NCBI RefSeq assembly: GCF_000067205.1
Contig: NC_010170.1
Location: forward strand, 930,001-994,000
DNA length: 64,000 bases
Source: Bordetella petrii
GTDB lineage: Bacteria; Pseudomonadota; Gammaproteobacteria; Burkholderiales; Burkholderiaceae_B
Direction of reading: 5' to 3'
Made by a program: the position numbers and the translations under genes. Shown here piece after piece: positions 49,629 to 57,225 of the stretch. The notes under the pieces are model-generated. The model worked only from the letters and a program-made list of their open reading frames with translations, searched no databases and was not told where the DNA came from. How positions within the stretch are numbered: the first letter of the stretch is position 1; each line of letters begins with the position of its first letter.

Positions 49629-51158
49629 ATGAATGTCGCCAATTGGCTCCATGCGCGGGCCTTGCAGACCCCGGCCGCCCCGGCCCTGTTCCACGGCGCC
49701 GAGTGCCGCGCCGATTACCGCCAGTTCGCCGCGCGCGCGGCGGCGCTGGGCGCCGCCATGGTCAGCCGCCATGGCGTGCGTGCGGGCGACCGCGTTGCGT
49801 TGTACATGCCGAACCGTGTCGAGTACCTGGTTGCCATGTACGCCGCATGGTGGGCCGGCGCGGTCATCGTGCCCATCAACTACAAGCTGCACGTAAAAGA
49901 GGCAGCCTGGATCGCCGCCGACGCCCAGGCCGCGTTGCTGGTCACCGACGCCGGCAGCCAGTTCGAGCCTGGCCTGCTGCCCGAGGGATGCCGCGAACTG
50001 GGAGTGGATACCAGCGAGTTCGAGGCCGCGATGCGCGCGGCCGATGCGTTCGGCGCGCCCGCGCCGGTCGAGCCCGGCGCGCTGGCCTGGCTGTTCTATA
50101 CGTCGGGCACCACCGGTCGGCCCAAAGGGGTCATGCTCAGCCACGACAATCTCGTCGCCATGGCGCTGTGCTACCCGTACGACGTCGACAGCGTGTCGGC
50201 CGCCGACGCCTGGCTTTACGCGGCGCCCATGTCGCATGGCGCGGGCCTGTACAACTTCATGTTCGTGCGCGCCGGGGCGCGCCACGTGGTGCCGGCATCG
50301 CGGGGCTTCGACAGCACCGAGATCTTCGACCTGGCCCGCCAGCTGCGCGACATCTGCCTGTTCGCCGCGCCCACCATGATCAAGCGCATGGTCCGCGAGG
50401 CGCCCGCCCGCGTCACCGGGCTGCGCACCATCGTGTGCGGCGGGGCGCCCCTGTATGCCGCCGACCTGGTCCAGGCGCTGGACGCGCTCGGCCCCGTTCT
50501 GGCGCAAATCTACGGCCAGGGCGAAAGCCCCATGACCATCACGGCGATGCGCAAAGACGCCATTGCCGATCGCGGCCAGCCGCGCTGGGCCGAGCGCATC
50601 GCCTCGGTGGGCACGGCCCAGTCCTGCATGGAAGTGCGGGTGGTCGACGCGTCATTTAACGACCTGCCCGCCGGCGAATGCGGCGAGGTCGTGGCGCGCG
50701 GCCCGGCGGTCATGAGCGGATACTGGCGCAATGAAGCCGCGTCCCGGCAGGCCCTGGCCGATGGCTGGCTGCGCACGGGCGATATCGGGTTCCTGAGCGA
50801 CGACGGCTTCCTGACGCTGACCGATCGCTCGAAAGACGTGATCATCTCGGGCGGCACCAATATCTACCCGCGCGAGGTCGAAGAAGTCATCGCCCGCCAT
50901 CCCGACGTATTCGAGGTGGCGGTGGTCGGTGCGCCGCACCCGGAATGGGGCGAAGAGGTGGTGGCGTTCGTGGTGGCCCGCCCGGGCGGCAAGCCCCTGG
51001 ATGCGGCCGCGCTCGAGGCCTGGTGCCGCGCCGAGATGGCCTCGTTCAAGAAGCCCCGGCGCTACGAGTTCTGCGCCGACCTGCCCAAGAACAGCTACGG
51101 AAAGATACTCAAGACGGATTTGCGGGCGCGCGCGAAATCGGGCGCCCTGGCGGTTTAG
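49629..51158 (+). CDS. AMP-dependent acyl-CoA synthetase
   Basis: 509-residue ligase. Motifs in order: LFYTSGTTGRPKGVMLS (AMP/phosphate loop), AQIYGQGESPMTITAM, GDIGFLSDDGFLTLTDRSKD (hinge) and the catalytic lysine in PKNSYGKILKTDLRAR. It activates a carboxylic acid with ATP and CoA. With the thiolase before it, the TRAP transporter after it and the SDR at the end, it would start a beta-oxidation-like route for one imported acid. The substrate is not predictable from sequence. Confidence 0.92.
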   Translation: MNVANWLHARALQTPAAPALFHGAECRADYRQFAARAAALGAAMVSRHGVRAGDRVALYMPNRVEYLVAMYAAWWAGAVIVPINYKLHVKEAAWIAADAQAALLVTDAGSQFEPGLLPEGCRELGVDTSEFEAAMRAADAFGAPAPVEPGALAWLFYTSGTTGRPKGVMLSHDNLVAMALCYPYDVDSVSAADAWLYAAPMSHGAGLYNFMFVRAGARHVVPASRGFDSTEIFDLARQLRDICLFAAPTMIKRMVREAPARVTGLRTIVCGGAPLYAADLVQALDALGPVLAQIYGQGESPMTITAMRKDAIADRGQPRWAERIASVGTAQSCMEVRVVDASFNDLPAGECGEVVARGPAVMSGYWRNEAASRQALADGWLRTGDIGFLSDDGFLTLTDRSKDVIISGGTNIYPREVEEVIARHPDVFEVAVVGAPHPEWGEEVVAFVVARPGGKPLDAAALEAWCRAEMASFKKPRRYEFCADLPKNSYGKILKTDLRARAKSGALAV

Positions 51159-51211
51159 ACCTGTCGCGGGTCATACGAGGCGCAACCACGCGCCCATAAT
51201 CAGGAGGAGTC

Positions 51212-52303
51212 ATGAAACGTCGTGAATTCATCAAGGCCAGCGGTCTGCTGGCGGGCGCCGGCGCACTGGGTGGCTTGGGCGGGGTGGCGCATGCCAAGGA
51301 CAAGGTCACGTTCAAGTTCGACAGCTACGTGTCCGAGACCGCCGGGCCGTCGTGGCTGGACAGGTGGTTCCTGGACCAGCTGGAAAAACGTTCCGGCGGG
51401 GTCGTGAAGGTGCGCCGCTATTGGGCCGCCTCGCTGAACAAGGTGGGCGAACACCTGCCGGCGGTGCGCGACAACACCTCGGAAATGAGCCTGATCTCGC
51501 CGGGATACTACCAGGCCGACCTGCCCGTGACGCGCGGCCTGGAATGGTACTTCCGCATGAACCGGGCCGACGCCCTGCTGCAGGTGTGCCGCGACGTGTA
51601 CGGCGAATTCCAGCCGCTGCGCGACGAATGGGAAAAGCGCCACCGCGCCAAGGTCATGTACTGGACCAACTGGAACTACGCGCCGCTGATCACGCGCACG
51701 CCGATCAAATCGCTGGACGACATCAAGGGCAAGCGCATCCGCGGTTACGGCGTGGCCACCGACGTCATCGAGCGCCTGGGCGGAACGGCGGTGCCCATGG
51801 CCGCGCCCGAGGTGTACACGGCGCTGGAACGCGGCGTGCTCGACGGCGTATATGGTTTCGACTTCATCACGGCGGTGGCCTACAAGCTGCATGAAATCGC
51901 GCCGCACTTCACCGACATCGGCGACGGCCCGCACGCGCCCGCTGCCACGGTCATCAACGTCGATGCCTGGGGCGCATTCCCGGCCCAGGTGCAGGCCACC
52001 TGCAACGAACTGGTAGACGAAATCTACGGCGGCCAGTATTCCACCATCATGAACAAGGTGCTGCGCGACTACGTAAAGAAGGCCACGAGCGAAGGCGTGA
52101 AGTTCCATGTGCTGGACGACGCGCAGAAGCAGTCGGCCAAGGCGCTGATCCAGCCGGCGCAGGTGAACAACTGGATCGACAGCGTGGCCGCGCCCGCCGG
52201 CATCGACGGCAAGCGCATGCAGGCGCTGATCGACCAGGCTATCGCCAAGCACGACGCCAAGGGCACGCTGCTGCGTCCTTCCGAAATCGCGCTGCAGGCC
52301 TGA
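51212..52303 (+). CDS. TRAP transporter periplasmic binding protein, Tat-type signal
   Basis: 363-residue DctP-family protein. The signal MKRREFIKASGLLAGAGALG has the twin-arginine pattern (RREFIK), so export is probably through Tat, in contrast to the two binding proteins at 5399 and 8003. Family segments are RRYWAASLNKVGEHLPAVRD, KSLDDIKGKRIRGYGVATD and LERGVLDGVYGFDFITAV. Ligands of this family are mostly organic acids. A strong AGGAGGAG site precedes it. A GC-rich hairpin separates it from the membrane subunit genes. Confidence 0.92.
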   Translation: MKRREFIKASGLLAGAGALGGLGGVAHAKDKVTFKFDSYVSETAGPSWLDRWFLDQLEKRSGGVVKVRRYWAASLNKVGEHLPAVRDNTSEMSLISPGYYQADLPVTRGLEWYFRMNRADALLQVCRDVYGEFQPLRDEWEKRHRAKVMYWTNWNYAPLITRTPIKSLDDIKGKRIRGYGVATDVIERLGGTAVPMAAPEVYTALERGVLDGVYGFDFITAVAYKLHEIAPHFTDIGDGPHAPAATVINVDAWGAFPAQVQATCNELVDEIYGGQYSTIMNKVLRDYVKKATSEGVKFHVLDDAQKQSAKALIQPAQVNNWIDSVAAPAGIDGKRMQALIDQAIAKHDAKGTLLRPSEIALQA

Positions 52304-52320
52304 TCCGGCACCGGGCCCCT

Positions 52321-52345
52321 CGCCCGCGCCCGCCGGGCGCGGGCG
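52321..52345. other. Intercistronic hairpin between binding-protein and membrane-subunit genes
   Basis: CGCCCGCGCCC-GCC-GGGCGCGGGCG, perfect 11-bp arms, starts 17 bases after the binding-protein stop and ends 36 bases before the next ATG. Such hairpins often protect the 3' end of the upstream message and give more binding protein than permease; that role is inferred. Confidence 0.65.
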
Positions 52346-52381
52346 GGCCTCGCGCGGGCGCAACCTTGATGGGAGGGCCGC

Positions 52382-52930
52382 ATGCGGCAACTCGAAAATT
52401 TCTTCAGATTGGTATCGAACCTGTTCGGCGCCGTCTCGCTGGTTTTCCTGATGTTCCTGATGCTGGGCACCACCCTGGACGCGGCGGCCCGGGGGATATG
52501 GGGGCGGCCGATTTCCGGCGTGTTTGAACTGGCCGAGCTCAGCATGGTGCTGGTGGTGTTCCTGGGCCTGGGCTGGACCATGCTCGACAACGCGCACATC
52601 CGGGTCACCTTGCTGGTGGAGCGCATGCCGCCCTGGGCCGCGCGCATCGCCGAGACGCTTTCCTGGGGCTTCGCCGCGCTGTTGCTGCTGATCCTGGCGG
52701 TGCCGTCCACGCAGGACGCGGCGCACTCGTTCGCCATCCGGGAGTTTCGCTGGGGGTACATCGAATTCCCGATCTGGTGGGCCAAGATCGTGCTGGCGGT
52801 GGGGCTGTGGTTCGGCTTCCTGCAGCTTGCCTTTCACACACTGTACGTGGCGCTGCGGGGGCAACCCGCCCAACCCGCGCAGGGCCCTGCCACAGCCACG
52901 GCGGGCGCCGGCGTTCGCATCGAGCCCTGA
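52382..52930 (+). CDS. TRAP transporter small membrane subunit (DctQ-like)
   Basis: 182-residue DctQ-type protein with four predicted helices, the first LVFLMFLMLGTTLDAAARG, the second following in GVFELAELSMVLVVFLGLGW, which carries the EL-E-S-V family pattern, the third in ETLSWGFAALLLLILAVP and the fourth in IVLAVGLWFGFLQLAF. A TGGGAGGG ribosome site precedes the ATG. The C-terminal tail is Pro/Ala/Gln rich. It ends 23 bp before the large subunit gene. Confidence 0.9.
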   Translation: MRQLENFFRLVSNLFGAVSLVFLMFLMLGTTLDAAARGIWGRPISGVFELAELSMVLVVFLGLGWTMLDNAHIRVTLLVERMPPWAARIAETLSWGFAALLLLILAVPSTQDAAHSFAIREFRWGYIEFPIWWAKIVLAVGLWFGFLQLAFHTLYVALRGQPAQPAQGPATATAGAGVRIEP

Positions 52931-52953
52931 CGGGCGCGCCAGGGGAAACAACC

Positions 52954-54273
52954 ATGGATGATTTCGTTGTCGCGACCGCGGTCGCAACGTGCCTGATCTT
53001 CGTCTTGATGGCGATCGGCACGCCGGTGTTCGCCGCCTTGGGCCTGGCGGGCGTGGCCGGCATTGTCATGATCGAAGACCTGGGCTTCGTACTGAACCGC
53101 CTGAAGGCCTTTTCCTATCACCAGTCGGCGTCCTACCTGCTGACGGTGGTGCCGCTGTTCATCCTGATGGGGGCTTTCGCCCATCATGCCGGCGTGGGGC
53201 AGAAACTGTTCGGTGTGGCGCGCAAGTGGGTGGGGCATCGGCCGGGCGGCCTGGCCATGGCCAGCATTCTTACCTGCGCCGGCTTTGCCGCCACATCGGG
53301 CTCGAGCGTGGCGACGGCCGCCACGGTGGGCTCGGTGGCCATCCCCGAGATGCGCAAGGCCGGGTACGACCCCCGCCTGTCCGCCGGCGCGGTGGCCGCG
53401 GGCGGCGTGCTGGGCGTGCTGATACCGCCCAGCGTGCTGCTTATTTTCTATGCCGCGCTGACCGAAGTGTCAGCGGGCAAGATGCTGGTGGCCGGCGTGG
53501 TCCCGGGCATCCTATCCACCTTGGTGTTCATGGCCGGCATCTGGGTGCTCAGCCGCGCCACGGGCGCCGCCGGGGCCACCGTGCCCGCCGAGCGCTGGGG
53601 CCGGCGCATTGCGTCGCTGGCCGACGCATGGCAGGTGCTGCTGTTGTTCATCGTGGTGCTGGGGGGCATTTATCTGGGCTTCGTGACGCCCACCGAAGCC
53701 GGCGCGGTCGGTGCGTTTGCGGCGTTCGTGATGCTGCTGGCCTCGCGCCAGGCGCGGCCCTTCCTGAAGACCCGGCTGCTCGAGAGCTGCCGTTCGGCCA
53801 TCACGACCACGGTGATGATCCTGTTCACCATGATCGGGGCGGGCATATTCAGCTACTTCCTGAGCCTGGCGCAGATTCCCCAGTTGATCGCCACCGCGGT
53901 GGTCGATGCCGACGTGCCGCCCCTGGCCGTGATTTTCCTGCTGCTGGCGGTGTATTTTCCGCTGGGCATGTTCCTGGATGCCTTCTCGATGCTGGTCATC
54001 ACGTTGCCCATCATGTTTCCGACCGTCGTGTCGCTGGGCTACGACCCCATCTGGTTCGGCATCCTGGCCGTGAAAATGTGCGAAATCGGCCTGATCACGC
54101 CTCCCATGGGCCTGAACGTATACGTCATCGCGGGCATAGACCGCGGCACGTCGCTGACCCAGATATTCCGGGGCGCGTGGTGGTTCGTGGCGATGGAAAT
54201 CGTCACCACGCTGATTCTTTTCTTCTTTCCGGCCATTGTGACTTTTCTGCCGGAAAACATGCTCGGCAAATGA
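52954..54273 (+). CDS. TRAP transporter large permease subunit (DctM-like)
   Basis: 439-residue DctM with about 12 hydrophobic segments. Family marks: CAGFAATSGSSVATAATVGS, GVLGVLIPPSVLLIFYAAL, FPLGMFLDAFSMLVITLPIM and EIGLITPPMGLNVYVIAGI. ATG 52954 (MDDFVVATAVATCLIF) is the family start and follows an AGGGGAAA site. With the small subunit and the Tat-type binding protein it makes the second complete TRAP transporter in this window, clearly separate in sequence from the first. Confidence 0.93.
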   Translation: MDDFVVATAVATCLIFVLMAIGTPVFAALGLAGVAGIVMIEDLGFVLNRLKAFSYHQSASYLLTVVPLFILMGAFAHHAGVGQKLFGVARKWVGHRPGGLAMASILTCAGFAATSGSSVATAATVGSVAIPEMRKAGYDPRLSAGAVAAGGVLGVLIPPSVLLIFYAALTEVSAGKMLVAGVVPGILSTLVFMAGIWVLSRATGAAGATVPAERWGRRIASLADAWQVLLLFIVVLGGIYLGFVTPTEAGAVGAFAAFVMLLASRQARPFLKTRLLESCRSAITTTVMILFTMIGAGIFSYFLSLAQIPQLIATAVVDADVPPLAVIFLLLAVYFPLGMFLDAFSMLVITLPIMFPTVVSLGYDPIWFGILAVKMCEIGLITPPMGLNVYVIAGIDRGTSLTQIFRGAWWFVAMEIVTTLILFFFPAIVTFLPENMLGK

Positions 54274-54306
54274 ATACCGTGCCGGGACCAACAAGGAGCG
54301 AGAGAC

Positions 54307-55110
54307 ATGGCAGGGCGACTGGCAGGCAAGACGGCGGTGGTGATGGGAGCAGGGTCCGTGGGGCCCGGCTGGGGTAACGGCAAGGCGGCTGCGGTGCTGT
54401 TCGCCCGCGAGGGGGCCGCCGTGGTGTGCGTAGACATCAACATCGAGGCCGCGCAGGACACCGCGCGCCTGATCGAAGGCGAGGGCGGGCGCGCGCTGGC
54501 GCTGCGCGCCGACGTCACGCAACTGGCCGACATCGCGGCCGTGCAGCGCGAGGCCGTGGCGGCTTTCGGCAAGGTCGACATCCTGAACAACAACGTGGGC
54601 ATCTTGAGCGTGGGCGGCGTGGTCCAGACCGACGAAAGCGAATGGGACCGCGTTTACGCCATCAATCTGAAAAGCTGCTTTCTGGCAATGAAGCAGTTCA
54701 TTCCCGCCATGCGGGAGCAGGGCGGCGGGTCGATCATCAATATTTCGTCCATCGCGTCGTTGCGCTACACGGGCGTGCCGTATGTGACGTATTCCACCAC
54801 GAAGGCCGCCATGAACCACCTGACCCGGACCACGGCGGTGGAATATGCCAAAGACAAGGTGCGCGTCAACGCGATCTTGCCGGGCCTGATGAAGACGCCG
54901 ATGGTGGAAAACGCGGCCGGCCTGGCCGCGGAGTACGCCGATGGCGATGTCGAGGGCATGTGGCGCGAACGCGATAGCCAGGTGCCCATGGGGCACATGG
55001 GCGATGCCTGGGACGTGGCCCACGCCGCGCTGTACCTGGCTTCCGACGAGTCCCGGTACGTAACGGGCATCGAGCTGGTGGTCGACGGCGGCATTACGCT
55101 GAAGTACTGA
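54307..55110 (+). CDS. SDR-family oxidoreductase
   Basis: 267-residue classical SDR. The cofactor motif is a variant, VVMGAGSVGPGWGNGKAAAV, with a longer glycine loop than usual TGxxxGIG. NNNVGILSVGG replaces the NAG motif; the catalytic set is in NISSIASLRYTG and VTYSTTKAAMNH (Tyr-x3-Lys). It would act on a hydroxy- or oxoacyl intermediate of the pathway begun by the ligase upstream. AAGGAGCGAGAG is its ribosome site. It is the last gene of the cluster and faces minE across a strong hairpin. Confidence 0.92.
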   Translation: MAGRLAGKTAVVMGAGSVGPGWGNGKAAAVLFAREGAAVVCVDINIEAAQDTARLIEGEGGRALALRADVTQLADIAAVQREAVAAFGKVDILNNNVGILSVGGVVQTDESEWDRVYAINLKSCFLAMKQFIPAMREQGGGSIINISSIASLRYTGVPYVTYSTTKAAMNHLTRTTAVEYAKDKVRVNAILPGLMKTPMVENAAGLAAEYADGDVEGMWRERDSQVPMGHMGDAWDVAHAALYLASDESRYVTGIELVVDGGITLKY

Positions 55111-55134
55111 GCGCGGCCCGCGCCGTCCGCCCAG

Positions 55135-55171
55135 AAAAAACGCCCCTGGCAGCGCGGCTGCCAGGGGCGTT
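55135..55171 (-). terminator. Rho-independent terminator of the glnS-minCDE operon
   Basis: A perfect 15-bp stem (AACGCCCCTGGCAGC against GCTGCCAGGGGCGTT, 55139-55171) with loop GCG. On the minus strand it is followed by a T-run (the six A residues at 55135-55140 on the plus strand). It ends the min operon and can also stop the convergent SDR transcript. Confidence 0.93.
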
Positions 55172-55189
55172 GTGCATCGATGCGCGCGC

Positions 55190-55450
55190 TCAGGCCTCTT
55201 TCTGCGGCATCTCGATCTTGACTTCCAGGACTTCAAGGGTGTCCTGGCGTTCCAGGTGCACCTTGATGTCGTCAGGGTTGATGTTCACGTACTTGGAAAT
55301 GACGGCGACCAGCTCTTGCTGCAGCTGGGGCAGGTAGTCGGGCGAGGCGCCGCGGCCCGAGCGCTCGTGCGCCAGAATGATTTGCAGGCGTTCCTTGGCG
55401 ACGACCGCCGAGGTTTTTTTCTGGCCGAGCAGAAACGACAGGAAGGACAT
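55190..55450 (-). CDS. minE: Cell-division topological specificity factor MinE
   Basis: 86-residue MinE, normal length. The N-terminal membrane/MinD-binding part (FLSFLLGQKKTSAVVAKERL, then QIILAHERSG) is followed by the dimerisation/topology domain (YLPQLQQELVAVISKYVNIN). MinE stimulates MinD ATPase and drives pole-to-pole oscillation. It starts 3 bp after minD and ends at a strong terminator. Confidence 0.97.
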   Translation of the reverse strand: MSFLSFLLGQKKTSAVVAKERLQIILAHERSGRGASPDYLPQLQQELVAVISKYVNINPDDIKVHLERQDTLEVLEVKIEMPQKEA

Positions 55451-55453
55451 TGC

Positions 55454-56269
55454 TTACTTCCCTCCGAACAGGCGCTTGAACAGGCCGGGTTTTTCGTAGT
55501 CGGTGAAGCGCAGGGGCTTTTCTTCGCCCAGGTAGCGGGACACCACGTCTTTGTAGGCCTCGGCCACGTCGGTGTCGCGCAGGTGGATGGCGGGCAGGCC
55601 CTGGTTCGAGGCCTGCAGCACCGCTTCAGACTCGGGGATGACGCCGATCAGCTTGATGCGCAGGATGTCTTCGATGTCGGTCAGCGACAGCATTTCGCCA
55701 TCGTTGACGCGCTTCGGGTTGTAGCGCGTGAGCAGCAGGTATTCCTTGACGGGCTCGTCGCCTTCGATGGCGCGGCGCGACTTGGCGGCCAGAATGCCCA
55801 GGATGCGGTCGGAGTCGCGCACCGACGACACTTCCGGGTTGGTGACCACCAGCGCGTCGTCGGCGAAATAGGCGGCCATCAGGGCGCCTGTTTCGATGCC
55901 GGCGGGCGAATCGCACACGATGTAGTCAAAGCCCATTTCTTTCAGGTCTTCGATGACCTTGGCCACGCCTTCCTGGGTCAGGGCGTCTTTGTCGCGGGTT
56001 TGCGAAGCCGGCAGGATGAACAGGTTTTCGAGCTGCTTGTCCTTGATCAGCGCCTGTTTCAGCGAGGCTTCGCCCTGGATCACGTTGACGAAGTCATACA
56101 CGACGCGCCGTTCGCAGCCCATGATCAGGTCCAGGTTGCGCAGGCCGACGTCGAAGTCGATGACGGCGGTTTTGTGGCCGCGCATGGCCAGGCCGGATGA
56201 GAAACTGGCGCTGGTGGTGGTCTTGCCGACCCCGCCCTTGCCGGAAGTCACCACAACAATACGTGTCAT
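55454..56269 (-). CDS. minD: Septum site-determining ATPase MinD
   Basis: 271-residue MinD. The deviant Walker A is VVTSGKGGVGKTTTSASFSS at the N-terminus, the switch aspartates lie in VIDFDVGLRNLD and YIVCDSPAGIETGA, and the amphipathic membrane-targeting helix is at the C-terminus (PGLFKRLFGGK). It places the division inhibitor MinC at the membrane. A 109-bp gap with short hairpins separates it from minC, so it may have extra control of its own. Confidence 0.97.
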   Translation of the reverse strand: MTRIVVVTSGKGGVGKTTTSASFSSGLAMRGHKTAVIDFDVGLRNLDLIMGCERRVVYDFVNVIQGEASLKQALIKDKQLENLFILPASQTRDKDALTQEGVAKVIEDLKEMGFDYIVCDSPAGIETGALMAAYFADDALVVTNPEVSSVRDSDRILGILAAKSRRAIEGDEPVKEYLLLTRYNPKRVNDGEMLSLTDIEDILRIKLIGVIPESEAVLQASNQGLPAIHLRDTDVAEAYKDVVSRYLGEEKPLRFTDYEKPGLFKRLFGGK

Positions 56270-56317
56270 GACCGTTTAACCCTTATGTTCGTATAAATCG
56301 CGTTATCGTAAAGCAAA

Positions 56318-56340
56318 AAGCCCGTGTAAGGCTTCTTACA
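56318..56340 (-). other. Alternative short hairpins in the minC-minD gap
   Basis: Two mutually exclusive hairpins share bases: AAGCC/GGCTT with a following T-run on the minus strand (56318-56334), and TGTAAG-GCTT-CTTACA (56325-56340). Stems are only 5-6 bp. A weak attenuator between minC and minD is possible but not convincing. Confidence 0.25.
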
Positions 56341-56378
56341 AGATGTAGACATCGTGGCGGCACGCAAGCGCGGGCCAC

Positions 56379-57212
56379 CTATCTTTTCAAGGCCTCGACC
56401 CGCAGCGTCTCGCCGTCCAGGTAGACCAGCGCGGGCTGGTTATGCAGCGTGCTGTCGAGCTTGTCTTCCACCACCCGGTACACGCCGGCCACGGCCAGCA
56501 GCTCGGCATCGAGCTGGGTCGTGAAGATGCGCGCCGAGGTGTCGCCGCGCGCGCCGGCCATCGCCTTGCCCCGCAGCGGGCCGTAGACGTGCACGTTGCC
56601 GTCGGCAATGACTTCGGCGCCCTGGCTGACCATGCCGATGACGACCAGGTCGGTGTGGCGCGCATAGACGCGCTGGCCCGAGCGCAGCGGCTTGGTGATG
56701 ACCAGCGCCGAGGCCGGCGCGGGCACAGCCGGCGGCTGGGGCGCCGCCGCCGGGGCGGCGGGCTCGGCCGGGGCGGGCTCAGCCGGGGCATTGCCCGTGG
56801 TCGCCGAGGCGCCGGTTTCCAGGGCGGCGGCCGGCACTGCCGGCACGGGGGTGGCCGCGTCGTTGGGCGGGGCCGTTTCCACGGCGGGCGCCGGGCGCGC
56901 CGGGGGGGTGGATAGCTCTACCGCCGCCAGGCCGGCCGCCTGGGCCGCCGCCAGGTTGGCGCCTTCGGCCACCACGCCGATGGGCGGCAGGTTGTGGCCG
57001 CGCAGGGCCGCCAGCAGGGCGGGCCAGTCGATCGGGTCGTCGACCCGGCTGGCGTCGACCACCACCGGCTCGTTCTCGAAGAAGCTGCCGGCGTCGGCCA
57101 TGCGCTGGTCCAGCGCGGCGGTCAGGCGGTCGAGGTCGGCGTCGTGCAGCACCACGCGTATGGCATACAGCGTGGCGCTCTTGAAATCCAGGGCGAGGGA
57201 ATCGGTAGTCAT
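56379..57212 (-). CDS. minC: Septum site-determining protein MinC
   Basis: 277 residues. The N-terminal FtsZ-inhibiting domain (about 1-105) contains LDFKSATLYAIRVVLHDADL. The C-terminal beta-helical, MinD-binding domain (about 170-277) has VYARHTDLVVIGMVSQGAEV and ADGNVHVYGPLRGKAMAGA. Between them is a long Pro/Ala-rich linker of about 65 residues (AAAPQPPAVPAPA and similar), longer than in E. coli MinC (231 residues total). MinC blocks Z-ring assembly at the poles. It begins 13 bp after the glnS stop. Confidence 0.95.
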   Translation of the reverse strand: MTTDSLALDFKSATLYAIRVVLHDADLDRLTAALDQRMADAGSFFENEPVVVDASRVDDPIDWPALLAALRGHNLPPIGVVAEGANLAAAQAAGLAAVELSTPPARPAPAVETAPPNDAATPVPAVPAAALETGASATTGNAPAEPAPAEPAAPAAAPQPPAVPAPASALVITKPLRSGQRVYARHTDLVVIGMVSQGAEVIADGNVHVYGPLRGKAMAGARGDTSARIFTTQLDAELLAVAGVYRVVEDKLDSTLHNQPALVYLDGETLRVEALKR

Positions 57213-57225
57213 GGTCGGACGGAGA

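Noticed and set aside
56318..56340. Attenuator or riboswitch between minC and minD
   Set aside because: Stems are only 5-6 bp and no known aptamer pattern is present; kept only as a low-confidence hairpin.
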